Positions 1 to 5,935 of a stretch of DNA of 11,472 nucleotides are shown here, one piece after another (within the stretch, counting starts at the first letter, position 1; the number at the start of each line of letters is the position of its first letter). The position numbers and the translations under genes were made by a program. The notes beneath the pieces are model-generated. The model was not told where the DNA came from and ran no database searches. It saw only the letters and a program-made list of their open reading frames with translations. The DNA is from Pseudomonadota bacterium (GTDB taxonomy: Bacteria; Pseudomonadota; Alphaproteobacteria; Rhizobiales; Pleomorphomonadaceae), in contig JAEZHI010000030.1 of NCBI GenBank assembly GCA_023436885.1, positions 1 through 11,472 on the forward strand, read 5' to 3'.

Positions 1-3
1 GAA

Positions 4-156
4 ATGTTCGCCACCCTCAAGCGTACCGCCAAGCTCCTCCGCGTTCCCACCCAGGCTGAGCGCGACATGGCCTACCTCAACGAAGCCGGCGACCGTTACG
101 ACCTCGAAGCCCGCGAGCGGAACCTCAACAGCCGCAACCGTGGCATCGCCCTCTGA
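4..156 (+). CDS. Small arginine-rich protein, DUF3563-like (copy 1)
   Basis: This is a 50-residue ORF beginning MFATLKR and ending in TGA at 154-156; it is too short for a default ORF caller. Its core is EAGDRYDLEARERNL (residues 27-41), preceded by a conserved RVPT (13-16) and AY (23-24). About two thirds of residues match the second copy at 3639-3797, and long nucleotide stretches are identical, so this is a real duplicated gene. The composition (charged, no signal peptide, no membrane segment, no Cys) suits a small cytoplasmic protein. The VPT...E...AYL...RYDLE...RE layout recalls the uncharacterised DUF3563 family of proteobacterial small proteins; that assignment is from memory and not certain, and no function is known to me. 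Only 3 nt precede the ATG in the window, so its ribosome binding site and promoter are not visible. It is followed by a REP-like palindrome (164-208) and the hairpin shared with copy 2 (244-289). Confidence 0.8.
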   Translation: MFATLKRTAKLLRVPTQAERDMAYLNEAGDRYDLEARERNLNSRNRGIAL

Positions 157-163
157 GGACAAG

Positions 164-208
164 GCATCGGACCGAAAAGCGGCAACCGGTTTTCGGAAAA
201 TCCGATGC
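164..208. repeat. REP-like rhizobial intergenic palindrome
   Basis: The outer arms GCATCGGA (164-171) and TCCGATGC (201-208) pair over 8 bp. The inner arms CCGAAAA (172-178) and TTTTCGG (190-196) pair over 7 bp, with an AAAA bulge (197-200) on the 3' side and a short CGG/CCG cap around CAA. This matches the general form of a short palindrome that I recall as abundant in intergenic DNA of Rhizobium, Agrobacterium and Mesorhizobium. It sits between the small gene and its 3' hairpin. The second gene copy lacks it, so it may have inserted after the duplication. Confidence 0.7.
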
Positions 209-243
209 GAGACTGAGGCGGCATAAAGCCAACAAGCCCTGAC

Positions 244-289
244 ACGACGTTGAGCGCTCGACACCTGACCGGTTCGGGCGCTTTGTCGT
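244..289 (+). terminator. Conserved 3' hairpin downstream of small gene copy 1
   Basis: Outer stem ACGAC (244-248) pairs with GTCGT (285-289). Inner stem GAGCGCTCGA (252-261) pairs with TCGGGCGCTT (274-283) over 10 bp including two G-U pairs. The loop is 262-273. Nearly the same arms occur after the second gene copy at 3829-3873 with a different loop, so the stem appears to be what is conserved. There is no clean U-tract (TTTGTCGTTTCTGGG follows the inner stem), so this may be an imperfect terminator, an RNA-stabilising 3' end or part of a small RNA rather than a classical Rho-independent terminator. Confidence 0.6.
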
Positions 290-394
290 TTCTGGGCTCA
301 TCGATTGCGAAGTGGCCGTGTCGACCAGGGCCGTTTCCGCGCGCGAAAGCACAAGCCGGGCCTGTGTCGAGAAAATACAAGCTAACAAAAGGCC
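290..394. other. Spacer with no recognised gene
   Basis: This stretch lies between the hairpin of small gene copy 1 and the terminator of the minus-strand reductase. I see no coding frame with family resemblance and no strong inverted repeat. The open frames crossing it are continuations of antisense shadows of the reductase gene. Confidence 0.5.
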
Positions 395-430
395 GGAGCA
401 TATTGGCAGGGCAGGTTGCCAATATGCTCC
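395..430 (-). terminator. Strong terminator hairpin of the enoate reductase gene
   Basis: Arms GGAGCATATTGGCA (395-408) and TGCCAATATGCTCC (417-430) form a perfect 14-bp inverted repeat around an 8-nt loop. Read on the minus strand, the stem is followed by GGCC and then TTTTG (complement of 386-394), a short U-run. It starts 41 nt beyond the reductase stop codon, as expected for an intrinsic terminator of that gene. Read from the plus strand it would also stop transcription coming from small gene copy 1, so it may act in both directions. Confidence 0.75.
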
Positions 431-471
431 AGCGGACCGCGCGGCATATGGAGGGGGCCGCCCGGTTGATA

Positions 472-2469
472 TCAGATCGAGCGGGCTACCTCGTAGGCAT
501 CCCAGATCGCGTACATGATGTTGGAAACCTGGCGGGCGTCGCCGAAGCTGTAGACCTCCGGCACCAGGTTGCGCACCTTCTCGTAGAGGCTGCGCTCGGA
601 CCGGTAGCCGATGGCGACGATGGCGCTGTCGGCCGGCACGATGGTTTCCTTGTCGCCAGTCTTCACCTTGAAGCCGCCCTTGACCGGCTCGGCCACGTAG
701 CTGGACGTCAGGATGTCGATCTTCTTGAAGATCAGGAGATCGTGCAGCATGTCGTGGTTGGCGTGGCAGAGCGGGCCGGCCAGCGCCAGGATCTGCGGCG
801 CCAGCTCGACGATGGTCACCTTCTTGCCCTGGTCGTGCAGCCACAGCGCCGTTTCGCAGCCGACGAGGCCGGCGCCGATGACGATGGTGCTGTCGCCGGC
901 CGGCTTGACGCCGTTGAGCACGTCCTCGGCGGTGTAGACATTCTCGGCATCGCCGATCTTCAGCATCTTCGGCTGCGAACCGGTGGCGACGATCAGCACG
1001 TCCGGCTTGGCAAGCCGCACCGTCTCCTCGGTGACTTCCTTGTTGAACACCACCGGTACCTTGAGCTCGCGGAGCTCGCGCTCATACCAGCGGATCAGGT
1101 CGTGATCGTCTTCCTTGAAGTTCGGCACGCCGCCGGGAATGACGACGCCGCCGAGACGGTCGGACTTCTCGTAGAGCGTCACGACATGGCCGCGCAGCGT
1201 GGCGACGCGGGCGGCTTCCATGCCGGCAATGCCGCCACCGACGATCATCACCGACTTCTTTTCGAGCGCGGCGGTGAGGCCATACTCGGCTTCGCGGCCG
1301 CAGGCCGGGTTCACAGCGCAGGAGATCTGGGAATACTTGGCAAGCCGGCCCATGCAGCCTTCCTGGCAGGAGAGGCAGGGGCGGATGCGATCGATCTTCT
1401 CGGCGCGCACCTTGTTGGGCAGCTGCGGGTCTGCCAGCAGCGGGCGGGCGAGGCCGATGAAATCGGTCTGGCCGGAGACGATGGACTCGGCGGCGAGATC
1501 GGGGTTGTCCATGCGGCCGGCGGTGATCACCGGCACCTTCAGCACCTCTTTCAGGATCCTGTTGTAGGGCAGGTAGAGGCCCTTGGCCTGGTACATCGGC
1601 GGGTGGCTCCAGTACCAGCTGTCATAGGAACCGACGTCGCCGTTGAAGGCGTCATAGCCGGCGGCCTCCAGGAGCCTTGCCGCCTCGATGCCCTCGGGAA
1701 TGTCGCGACCCATCTCGACGAACTCTTCCCCCGGCAAGCCGCCGCTCTTCCAGTCCTTGATGAAGCTCTTGATGGAATAGCGCAGAGAGACTGGATAGTC
1801 CTTGCCGCAGCGTTCCTTGATCGCCTCAACGATCTCGACGGCAAAGCGCAAGCGGTTTTCCAGGCTGCCGCCGTATTCATCGGTGCGCTGGTTGAACATG
1901 GAAATGGCGAACTGGTCGAGCAGGTAGCCTTCGTGGACGGCATGGATCTCGATGCCATCGAAGCCGGCGCGCTGGGCGACTTCGGCGCTGGCGGCGAACT
2001 TCCTGACGTAGGTCTTGATTTCCTCGATGGTCAGCGCCCGGCAGGTCACGCCCTCGATCCAGCGGTGCGGGATCGGTGACGGCGCCACGGCCGTGCGACC
2101 GACGATCGAGGGCATCGATACGCGGCCGAAGCCGGCGGACAGCTGGAGGAAGATGCGCGCATCATAGGCATGCACCCGCTCGGTCATGATCTTGCCGGTC
2201 TTGATGAAGTTGAGCGGGTTCAGCGTCGGGCAGGGCATCGAGGGCAGGGCGCACTTCTCGATCTCGTTTTCCACCATGGTGACGCCGGTCATCAACAGGC
2301 CGGCGCCGCCCTTGGCGCGTTCGACGTAATATTCGACGCCGCGATAGTTGTAGGTGCCGTCGGCATCGCACAGCCCGCCCGGTCCCATCGGCTCCATGAC
2401 GTAGCGGTTCTTGATCTCGAGGCTGCCGATCTTCATCGGCTCGAACAGGATCTCGTGGTTCTGCTTCAT
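472..2469 (-). CDS. 2-enoate reductase-like FMN/FAD/4Fe-4S oxidoreductase
   Basis: 665 aa, about the length of clostridial 2-enoate reductase and of the related 2,4-dienoyl-CoA reductase (FadH) and BaiCD/BaiH enzymes. The family reduces alpha,beta-unsaturated carboxylates or their CoA esters with NADH. Residues 1-360 form the FMN-binding TIM barrel, with EIHAVHEGYLLDQF at 174-187 (H176, H179, Y182) and YGGSLENR at 199-206. A 4Fe-4S site is formed by C365, C368, C372 and C384 (CX2CX3CX11C). An FAD-binding GGGIAGMEAA lies at 411-420, a second dinucleotide motif GAGLVG at 532-537, and the closing GDAR at 643-646. No signal peptide or membrane span is seen, so it is cytoplasmic. The start is the only in-frame choice: a TAG lies just upstream, and LFEPMKIG sits at the usual distance. 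It is divergent from lysR, which probably regulates it. N-terminal wording (VMEPMGPGGLCDADG, YYVERAKGGAGL) looks to me closest to anaerobe 2-enoate reductases. Substrate is inferred, not shown. Confidence 0.82.
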   Translation of the reverse strand: MKQNHEILFEPMKIGSLEIKNRYVMEPMGPGGLCDADGTYNYRGVEYYVERAKGGAGLLMTGVTMVENEIEKCALPSMPCPTLNPLNFIKTGKIMTERVHAYDARIFLQLSAGFGRVSMPSIVGRTAVAPSPIPHRWIEGVTCRALTIEEIKTYVRKFAASAEVAQRAGFDGIEIHAVHEGYLLDQFAISMFNQRTDEYGGSLENRLRFAVEIVEAIKERCGKDYPVSLRYSIKSFIKDWKSGGLPGEEFVEMGRDIPEGIEAARLLEAAGYDAFNGDVGSYDSWYWSHPPMYQAKGLYLPYNRILKEVLKVPVITAGRMDNPDLAAESIVSGQTDFIGLARPLLADPQLPNKVRAEKIDRIRPCLSCQEGCMGRLAKYSQISCAVNPACGREAEYGLTAALEKKSVMIVGGGIAGMEAARVATLRGHVVTLYEKSDRLGGVVIPGGVPNFKEDDHDLIRWYERELRELKVPVVFNKEVTEETVRLAKPDVLIVATGSQPKMLKIGDAENVYTAEDVLNGVKPAGDSTIVIGAGLVGCETALWLHDQGKKVTIVELAPQILALAGPLCHANHDMLHDLLIFKKIDILTSSYVAEPVKGGFKVKTGDKETIVPADSAIVAIGYRSERSLYEKVRNLVPEVYSFGDARQVSNIMYAIWDAYEVARSI

Positions 2470-2499
2470 GGCGTGCCGCGGTATCGAACCGCGCCTCCT
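2470..2499 (-). promoter_or_regulatory. Shine-Dalgarno plus hairpin spacer of the reductase gene
   Basis: On the minus strand an AGGAGG (complement of 2494-2499) lies 24 nt before the ATG, too far for normal initiation. Immediately after it, CGCGGT-TCGAT-ACCGCG (complement of 2477-2493) can fold into a 6-bp hairpin. Folding would leave an effective spacing of 7 nt. There is no other good Shine-Dalgarno and no other in-frame start, so the hairpin may be needed to place the ribosome correctly. Confidence 0.5.
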
Positions 2500-2615
2500 A
2501 TCCAGTGTCTGAATGCTCCCTTGCGAGAGCGGGTTGAGCGCACCCTAGGACTGGCGTTGCCATCCCTGCAAAGACTTGATAGGCCTGCTTGCCATGCTTG
2601 AAAGGTATATAAGCA
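2500..2615. promoter_or_regulatory. Divergent control region between reductase and lysR genes
   Basis: This shared upstream region should hold the promoters of both genes and the LysR binding site, as is usual for LysR regulators divergent from their target. I see a GCTC-N8-GAGC dyad at 2515-2530 and an AAAGG ribosome binding site for lysR at 2601-2605, 10 nt from its ATG. No clear T-N11-A LysR box or consensus -35/-10 pair could be assigned by eye. Confidence 0.4.
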
Positions 2616-3491
2616 ATGGAGCTGAGGCACCTTCGCTACTTCCTGGCCGTGGCCGATGAGGGCAGCGTCAGCGCTGCCGCCCGGACGCGCCTGCACACGG
2701 CCCAGCCGTCGCTCAGCCGCCAACTCAAGGATCTGGAACGGGAATTGGGCGTCGAGCTGTTCGACCGGCGGGTGCGCGGCGTGGTTCTGACGCGGCCCGG
2801 CCGTTTGTTTCTCGGTCATGTGCGGCAGGTGCTGAAGCAGCTCGACGACGCGATCGACGTGGTGCGCAATGCCCCGATGGTGATCCGCGTCGGTATTATT
2901 CCGGGCCTCGAAACCTTCGTGCTGCCCGAGTTCCGCCGGCTCGCCCGTGAGATTGCCGGCGAGGTCGACATCGAGGTGACCAGTGCCCCCTCCACCGCGC
3001 TCATTCAGTATCTGAAGGACGGCAATCTGGACCTTGCCTTCGCCCGCCCGTCGGTGACCGATCTCGACCTGCATTTCGAGCCGGTCGATCGCCACCGCAT
3101 AGCCGTTTTCCTTCAGACCGGCCATCCGCTGGCGCTCCGGCCCGAGCTGACCTTTGCCGACCTCGTCGGTCACACCTATGTCGCGGTCAACCAGCAGGTC
3201 GCACCGTTCCTGCGTGGGGAGATCGACACCTGGGGGCAGCAGCGCGGTCTGGCCCTTTCGCCAACTCATGTCGCCGGCGACATCGCCTCGACCTTCTCGT
3301 TGATCATGGCCACCGACGGTTTCTCGCTGATGCCCGACTATGCCGAACGACTGATGCCGGCGACCTTGACCATGCGGCCGCTGGCGGACGGCCCGGCACC
3401 GCTGATGCTGGCCATCGCCTACCGTCCGCTGATCTCCTCACCGGTCCAGACGCTGGTGTCGACGGTGGCAAGTTCCTGGCCGCGAGGTTGA
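2616..3491 (+). CDS. LysR-family transcriptional regulator
   Basis: 291 aa, a standard LysR length. The N-terminus MELRHLRYFLAVADEGSVSAAA, then AQPSLSRQLKDLERELGVELFDR (residues 29-51), is the classic winged helix-turn-helix with the recognition helix around QPSLSRQ. Residues from about 90 to the end form the periplasmic-binding-protein-like effector domain (VIRVGIIPGLETFVLPEF; DGNLDLAFARP; ATDGFSLMPDYAERL). Proteins of this type bind DNA as tetramers and respond to a small-molecule inducer, often an organic acid. The gene is divergent from the enoate reductase with 146 bp between starts, so it probably controls that gene, and its inducer may be the unsaturated acid substrate or a relative; that part is inference. 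A weak AAAGG ribosome binding site precedes the ATG. Subfamily resembles CynR/CatR-type regulators, but this cannot be settled by eye. Confidence 0.9.
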   Translation: MELRHLRYFLAVADEGSVSAAARTRLHTAQPSLSRQLKDLERELGVELFDRRVRGVVLTRPGRLFLGHVRQVLKQLDDAIDVVRNAPMVIRVGIIPGLETFVLPEFRRLAREIAGEVDIEVTSAPSTALIQYLKDGNLDLAFARPSVTDLDLHFEPVDRHRIAVFLQTGHPLALRPELTFADLVGHTYVAVNQQVAPFLRGEIDTWGQQRGLALSPTHVAGDIASTFSLIMATDGFSLMPDYAERLMPATLTMRPLADGPAPLMLAIAYRPLISSPVQTLVSTVASSWPRG

Positions 3492-3516
3492 GCGGGCAGG
3501 GCCCTTGCCAAAGAGA

Positions 3517-3537
3517 ATCTGAAGGTGACTTTCAGAT
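3517..3537 (+). terminator. Possible weak terminator or operator dyad after lysR
   Basis: ATCTGAA (3517-3523) and TTCAGAT (3531-3537) form a perfect 7-bp inverted repeat with a 7-nt loop, 26 nt after the lysR stop, followed by CTTGCAATT. The stem is AT-rich and there is no clear U-run, so it could equally be an operator in front of small gene copy 2. Confidence 0.35.
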
Positions 3538-3600
3538 CTTGCAATTAGGTTTGGGGCGGCTCCGGGCTTATATTGAGGGCGTCAAGAGATGAGAGAAAAG

Positions 3601-3632
3601 AGGCCGGAAACCTCCGGTCTGGAAGAAGGAAG
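3601..3632 (+). promoter_or_regulatory. 5' UTR hairpin and Shine-Dalgarno of small gene copy 2
   Basis: AGGCCGGA (3601-3608) pairs with TCCGGTCT (3613-3620) around an AACC loop (8 bp with one G-U). It stands just before AAGGA at 3626-3630, which is 8 nt from the ATG at 3639. This good ribosome binding site fixes the start at 3639 rather than at the TTG at 3573. A TATATT at 3569-3574 with TTAGGT at 3545-3550 (18-nt spacing) is a possible but weak promoter. Confidence 0.45.
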
Positions 3633-3638
3633 ATCAAA

Positions 3639-3797
3639 ATGTTCGCCACCCTCAAGCGTGCTGCCAAGGCCCTCCGCGTTCCGACCGCCGAAGAGATGGA
3701 ACTGGCCTACATCTACGAAGCCGGCGACCGTTACGACCTCGAGGCTCGCGAGCGCAACCTCAGCCGCCGCAACTTCAACCGGAACCTCGGTCTCTGA
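3639..3797 (+). CDS. Small arginine-rich protein, DUF3563-like (copy 2)
   Basis: 52 aa, beginning MFATLKRAAKALRVPT. It shares the 15-residue core EAGDRYDLEARERNL (residues 27-41) with the protein at 4-156 and about two thirds of residues overall, differing mainly at 17-26 and in the C-terminal tail. The start is chosen on the match to copy 1 and a well-spaced AAGGA. It has no Cys, no signal peptide and no membrane segment; it is basic and charged, consistent with a small helical cytoplasmic protein. It is probably a single-gene transcription unit, with its own 5' hairpin (3601-3620) and a 3' hairpin shared with copy 1 (3829-3873). The reductase/lysR pair sits between the two copies. Function unknown; the DUF3563 label is from recall of the motif pattern and could be wrong. 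Confidence 0.85.
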   Translation: MFATLKRAAKALRVPTAEEMELAYIYEAGDRYDLEARERNLSRRNFNRNLGL

Positions 3798-3803
3798 AGA
3801 AAC

Positions 3804-3818
3804 GGCGATCTGATCGCC
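3804..3818. repeat. Short perfect inverted repeat after small gene copy 2
   Basis: GGCGATC (3804-3810) and GATCGCC (3812-3818) flank a single T. Folded, this is a 5-bp stem with a TCTGA loop, 6 nt after the stop codon. Copy 1 carries the REP-like palindrome near this position instead. Confidence 0.4.
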
Positions 3819-3828
3819 AGCGGCTAGA

Positions 3829-3873
3829 ACGACGTCGAGCGCTCGATCCGGAGAGGTTCGGGCGCTTTGTCGT
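3829..3873 (+). terminator. Conserved 3' hairpin downstream of small gene copy 2
   Basis: Outer stem ACGAC (3829-3833) pairs with GTCGT (3869-3873). Inner stem GAGCGCTCGA (3837-3846) pairs with TCGGGCGCTT (3858-3867). Loop 3847-3857. Arms match those at 244-289, and a following TCTGGG is also shared, while the loop sequence differs. It lies 31 nt after the stop codon. As with copy 1, no strong U-tract follows. Confidence 0.6.
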
Positions 3874-4159
3874 ATCTGGGACTGTTCAACTAAAGTAGAA
3901 GTTGGTCCCCGCATCCGGTCTGGGATGCCAGCAGTGAAGTTCTGTCGGGTGAACCTGTGACCTGTTTCAGAAGAAACGGGCCATCGTTTCTTGGACAGAA
4001 ACCCGCGAGTGATGGCTAGAAACGCAAATTCAGGTTGTCATTTCGTGAGTGTTGCTTGCAACTTACAGAAATTTTAGAGTTTCTCGCTTAGCATAATGTC
4101 AGAGTATTGAGGGACGAGGTCTTCGGCAACCTACCGAACGGCGGTCTTGAGGGCTGACC
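3874..4159 (+). promoter_or_regulatory. AT-richer leader upstream of the diguanylate cyclase gene
   Basis: No gene was recognised here. It is visibly lower in GC than the flanking genes and holds several inverted repeats: GCATCC-N6-GGATGC at 3911-3928, AAGAAACG-N6-CGTTTCTT at 3971-3992 (8 bp, with CTGT/ACAG extending it outward), and GTTGC-TT-GCAAC at 4051-4062, an operator-like dyad. A CATAAT at 4092-4097 could be a -10 element, but I cannot pair it with a convincing -35. A GAGGG at 4149-4153 is the likely ribosome binding site for the downstream ATG. Confidence 0.45.
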
Positions 4160-5857
4160 ATGGATGAGCGTTGTGGATCGTTGAGCGGCGGAGACAAGCT
4201 GACATCCGCATGTTCCGGGGCCGGGTGCACCGGGCTTTTGCTGCACTGTCCAACGATGAACGAGACACGCTGCGTTATCTTCGACACGCTATTCGGCACC
4301 AATTCTGCACCCATTCTGCTGATCGATCCTGAGAACGACGGTGCAATCGTCGACGCCAACAAGAAAGCGCTTGAGTTCTACGGTTATAGCCGCGAGGCGC
4401 TTCAGAAACTCCACGTCTGGGACATCAACACGCTCGGCCGGTCCGTTCTGCCGGTCATGCGAGAGATATCGTCATGGTCGGGAGGCCATTACCCGCAGCG
4501 GTTTCGCCACCGCCTTGCCGATGGGACGATCCGGGACGTACAGGTCTACGCCGGCCCCATCCAGCTGATCGATCGCCGCTTGCTGCTTTGTGTCGTCCAG
4601 GACATTACGGCGGTGATCGAAGCCGAGCAGTTCAATCGGCTGCTGCTCGAGAGCGTCAACGTCGGCGTCTGCGGCGTGGATATCGCCGGTGCTTTCACTT
4701 TCGTTAATCCCGAGGCCGTCAGGGCTTTCGGCGTTCGCCATGAGAGCGAGATCATCAAGCTCGGAATCGAGCGGTTCGTCGGAGGCTCCCTCGCAACGCC
4801 CGAAGGGGAAGCGCAGGAGATATTGCAAGCGGCTACCGCCGGCATTGCCCTCCAGAGCTTCGAGTGCGTGATGCGCCGGGCCGATGGCACGCCCTTTCCG
4901 GCCTGGCTTGTCGCCAGCCCGATCCGCGTCGGCGGCGAGGTTCAGGGCGCCGTGCTGAGCTTTACCGATCTGACCAGGGAGCGGGAACGCGAGGAAGAAG
5001 TCGCCGACCTGATGAATTCCATTCCCGGCATCGTCTTTCAGGCTGCGATGACCGTGGAAGGGCGACTGAGGGCCACCTATTTCAACGAGGCCGCAAAGGG
5101 CTTCCTGGGATTATCCAATGACGTCAACCTGACCTCTCCGAAGGTCTTGGCCTCTTTTTTCGGTCGGTCGGAATGGGCGGGCGTGCTGCGCAGCCTCAAG
5201 GTCGCTGCCCGATCGATGATGTCCTGGGAGCAGGAATTTCAGATCGCCGCCAGGGGAAGCCGCAAGTGGCTTCTTGGACGCGCCAAGACGCGCCGTTTGC
5301 CCAGCGGTGAAATTGGCTTCACCGGCGTCCTGCTCGATATCACCGACCGCAAGGAGCTTGAGGCGCGACTGGAGGAGGCCGCCCTGACCGACTCCCTCAC
5401 AGGCCTCAAGAACCGGCGTCATTTCGAACAGGCACTTCAAACTTCGGCTGAGCGACACAGGAGGCTAGGGCGTTCCTATTCGCTGATGATCGTCGACATC
5501 GATCATTTCAAGAAGCTCAACGATCGTTACGGGCATGACGCCGGCGACGACACACTGCGCCATCTCTCCGACATCCTGAGGCTCAGGGCGCGCGAGATCG
5601 ATTGCGTCGCCCGGTGGGGTGGCGAGGAGTTCGCCGTTCTGATGCCCGACACCAGCTTCGAGTTTGCCTCCGCTCAGGCAAACGAACTCAGGCGCCTGGT
5701 TGCCAGTTCCGCGTCACCGGTAGCCGGCTTGACCATCAGCATCGGCGTGGGCGAGGTGAGAAAGGGCGAAGAGCCCAACACCTTCTTCCGGCGGGTCGAC
5801 GCCGCGCTCTATCGTGCCAAGGCCAACGGCCGCAATCGGGTCGAGCTGGCGGACTAG
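4160..5857 (+). CDS. Triple-PAS diguanylate cyclase (GGDEF protein)
   Basis: 565 aa. It would make cyclic di-GMP from two GTP, the second messenger that favours sessile life. Three PAS-type sensor domains occupy about residues 38-155 (ILLIDPENDGAIVDANKKALEFYGYS), 156-277 (VGVCGVDIAGAFTFVNPEAVRAFG) and 280-400 (IPGIVFQAAM...YFNEAAKGFLGL). The GGDEF domain runs from about 405 (LTDSLTGLKNRRHF; DIDHFKKLND at 446-455) to 560. The active-site motif is intact as GGEEF (487-491), and the inhibitory I-site RxxD (R478, D481) lies exactly five residues before it, so product inhibition is expected. No membrane segment or signal peptide is visible, so it is probably a soluble sensor; cofactor or ligand unknown. 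Start 4160 has GAGGG 6 nt upstream; the in-frame ATG at 4256 has no Shine-Dalgarno, but residues 1-32 look poorly structured, so the later start remains possible. Confidence 0.9.
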   Translation: MDERCGSLSGGDKLTSACSGAGCTGLLLHCPTMNETRCVIFDTLFGTNSAPILLIDPENDGAIVDANKKALEFYGYSREALQKLHVWDINTLGRSVLPVMREISSWSGGHYPQRFRHRLADGTIRDVQVYAGPIQLIDRRLLLCVVQDITAVIEAEQFNRLLLESVNVGVCGVDIAGAFTFVNPEAVRAFGVRHESEIIKLGIERFVGGSLATPEGEAQEILQAATAGIALQSFECVMRRADGTPFPAWLVASPIRVGGEVQGAVLSFTDLTREREREEEVADLMNSIPGIVFQAAMTVEGRLRATYFNEAAKGFLGLSNDVNLTSPKVLASFFGRSEWAGVLRSLKVAARSMMSWEQEFQIAARGSRKWLLGRAKTRRLPSGEIGFTGVLLDITDRKELEARLEEAALTDSLTGLKNRRHFEQALQTSAERHRRLGRSYSLMIVDIDHFKKLNDRYGHDAGDDTLRHLSDILRLRAREIDCVARWGGEEFAVLMPDTSFEFASAQANELRRLVASSASPVAGLTISIGVGEVRKGEEPNTFFRRVDAALYRAKANGRNRVELAD

Positions 5858-5901
5858 CGTTATCCGACCAGCGCTAAACAAGACTCGCTATTGAGAAAGA
5901 A

Positions 5902-5933
5902 GCCCGACGGCTTTTGCGCCGCCGGGCCTTTTC
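5902..5933. terminator. Bidirectional Rho-independent terminator
   Basis: GCCCGACGGC (5902-5911) pairs with GCCGCCGGGC (5918-5927) over 10 positions with one A-C mismatch around a TTTTGC loop, followed by CTTTTC. The opposite side has GAGAAAGAA, giving a pyrimidine-rich tail on the minus strand. It lies between the stops of the convergent cyclase and zwf genes, 44 nt after the former and overlapping the last bases before the latter's end, so it can serve both. Confidence 0.8.
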
Positions 5934-5935
5934 AA

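Noticed and set aside
250..2079. A 609-codon plus-strand open frame
   Set aside because: It is antisense to the enoate reductase, whose motifs are unmistakable. The translation is low-complexity (Val, Asp, Gly, His, Ala rich) with no family resemblance, typical of the mirror frame of a high-GC gene.
2606..2611. TATATA as the -10 of lysR
   Set aside because: It would put the transcript start inside the ATG, and no -35 lies at a proper distance; it is probably just AT-rich sequence next to the start.
2466..3269. A 267-codon minus-strand frame opposite lysR
   Set aside because: Antisense shadow of lysR; no recognisable domain, and it would overlap the start of the reductase gene.
3573..3638. 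TTG start adding 22 residues to small gene copy 2
   Set aside because: The added stretch has no counterpart in family-like sequence, contains the 5' hairpin and Shine-Dalgarno, and the ATG at 3639 aligns with the start of copy 1.
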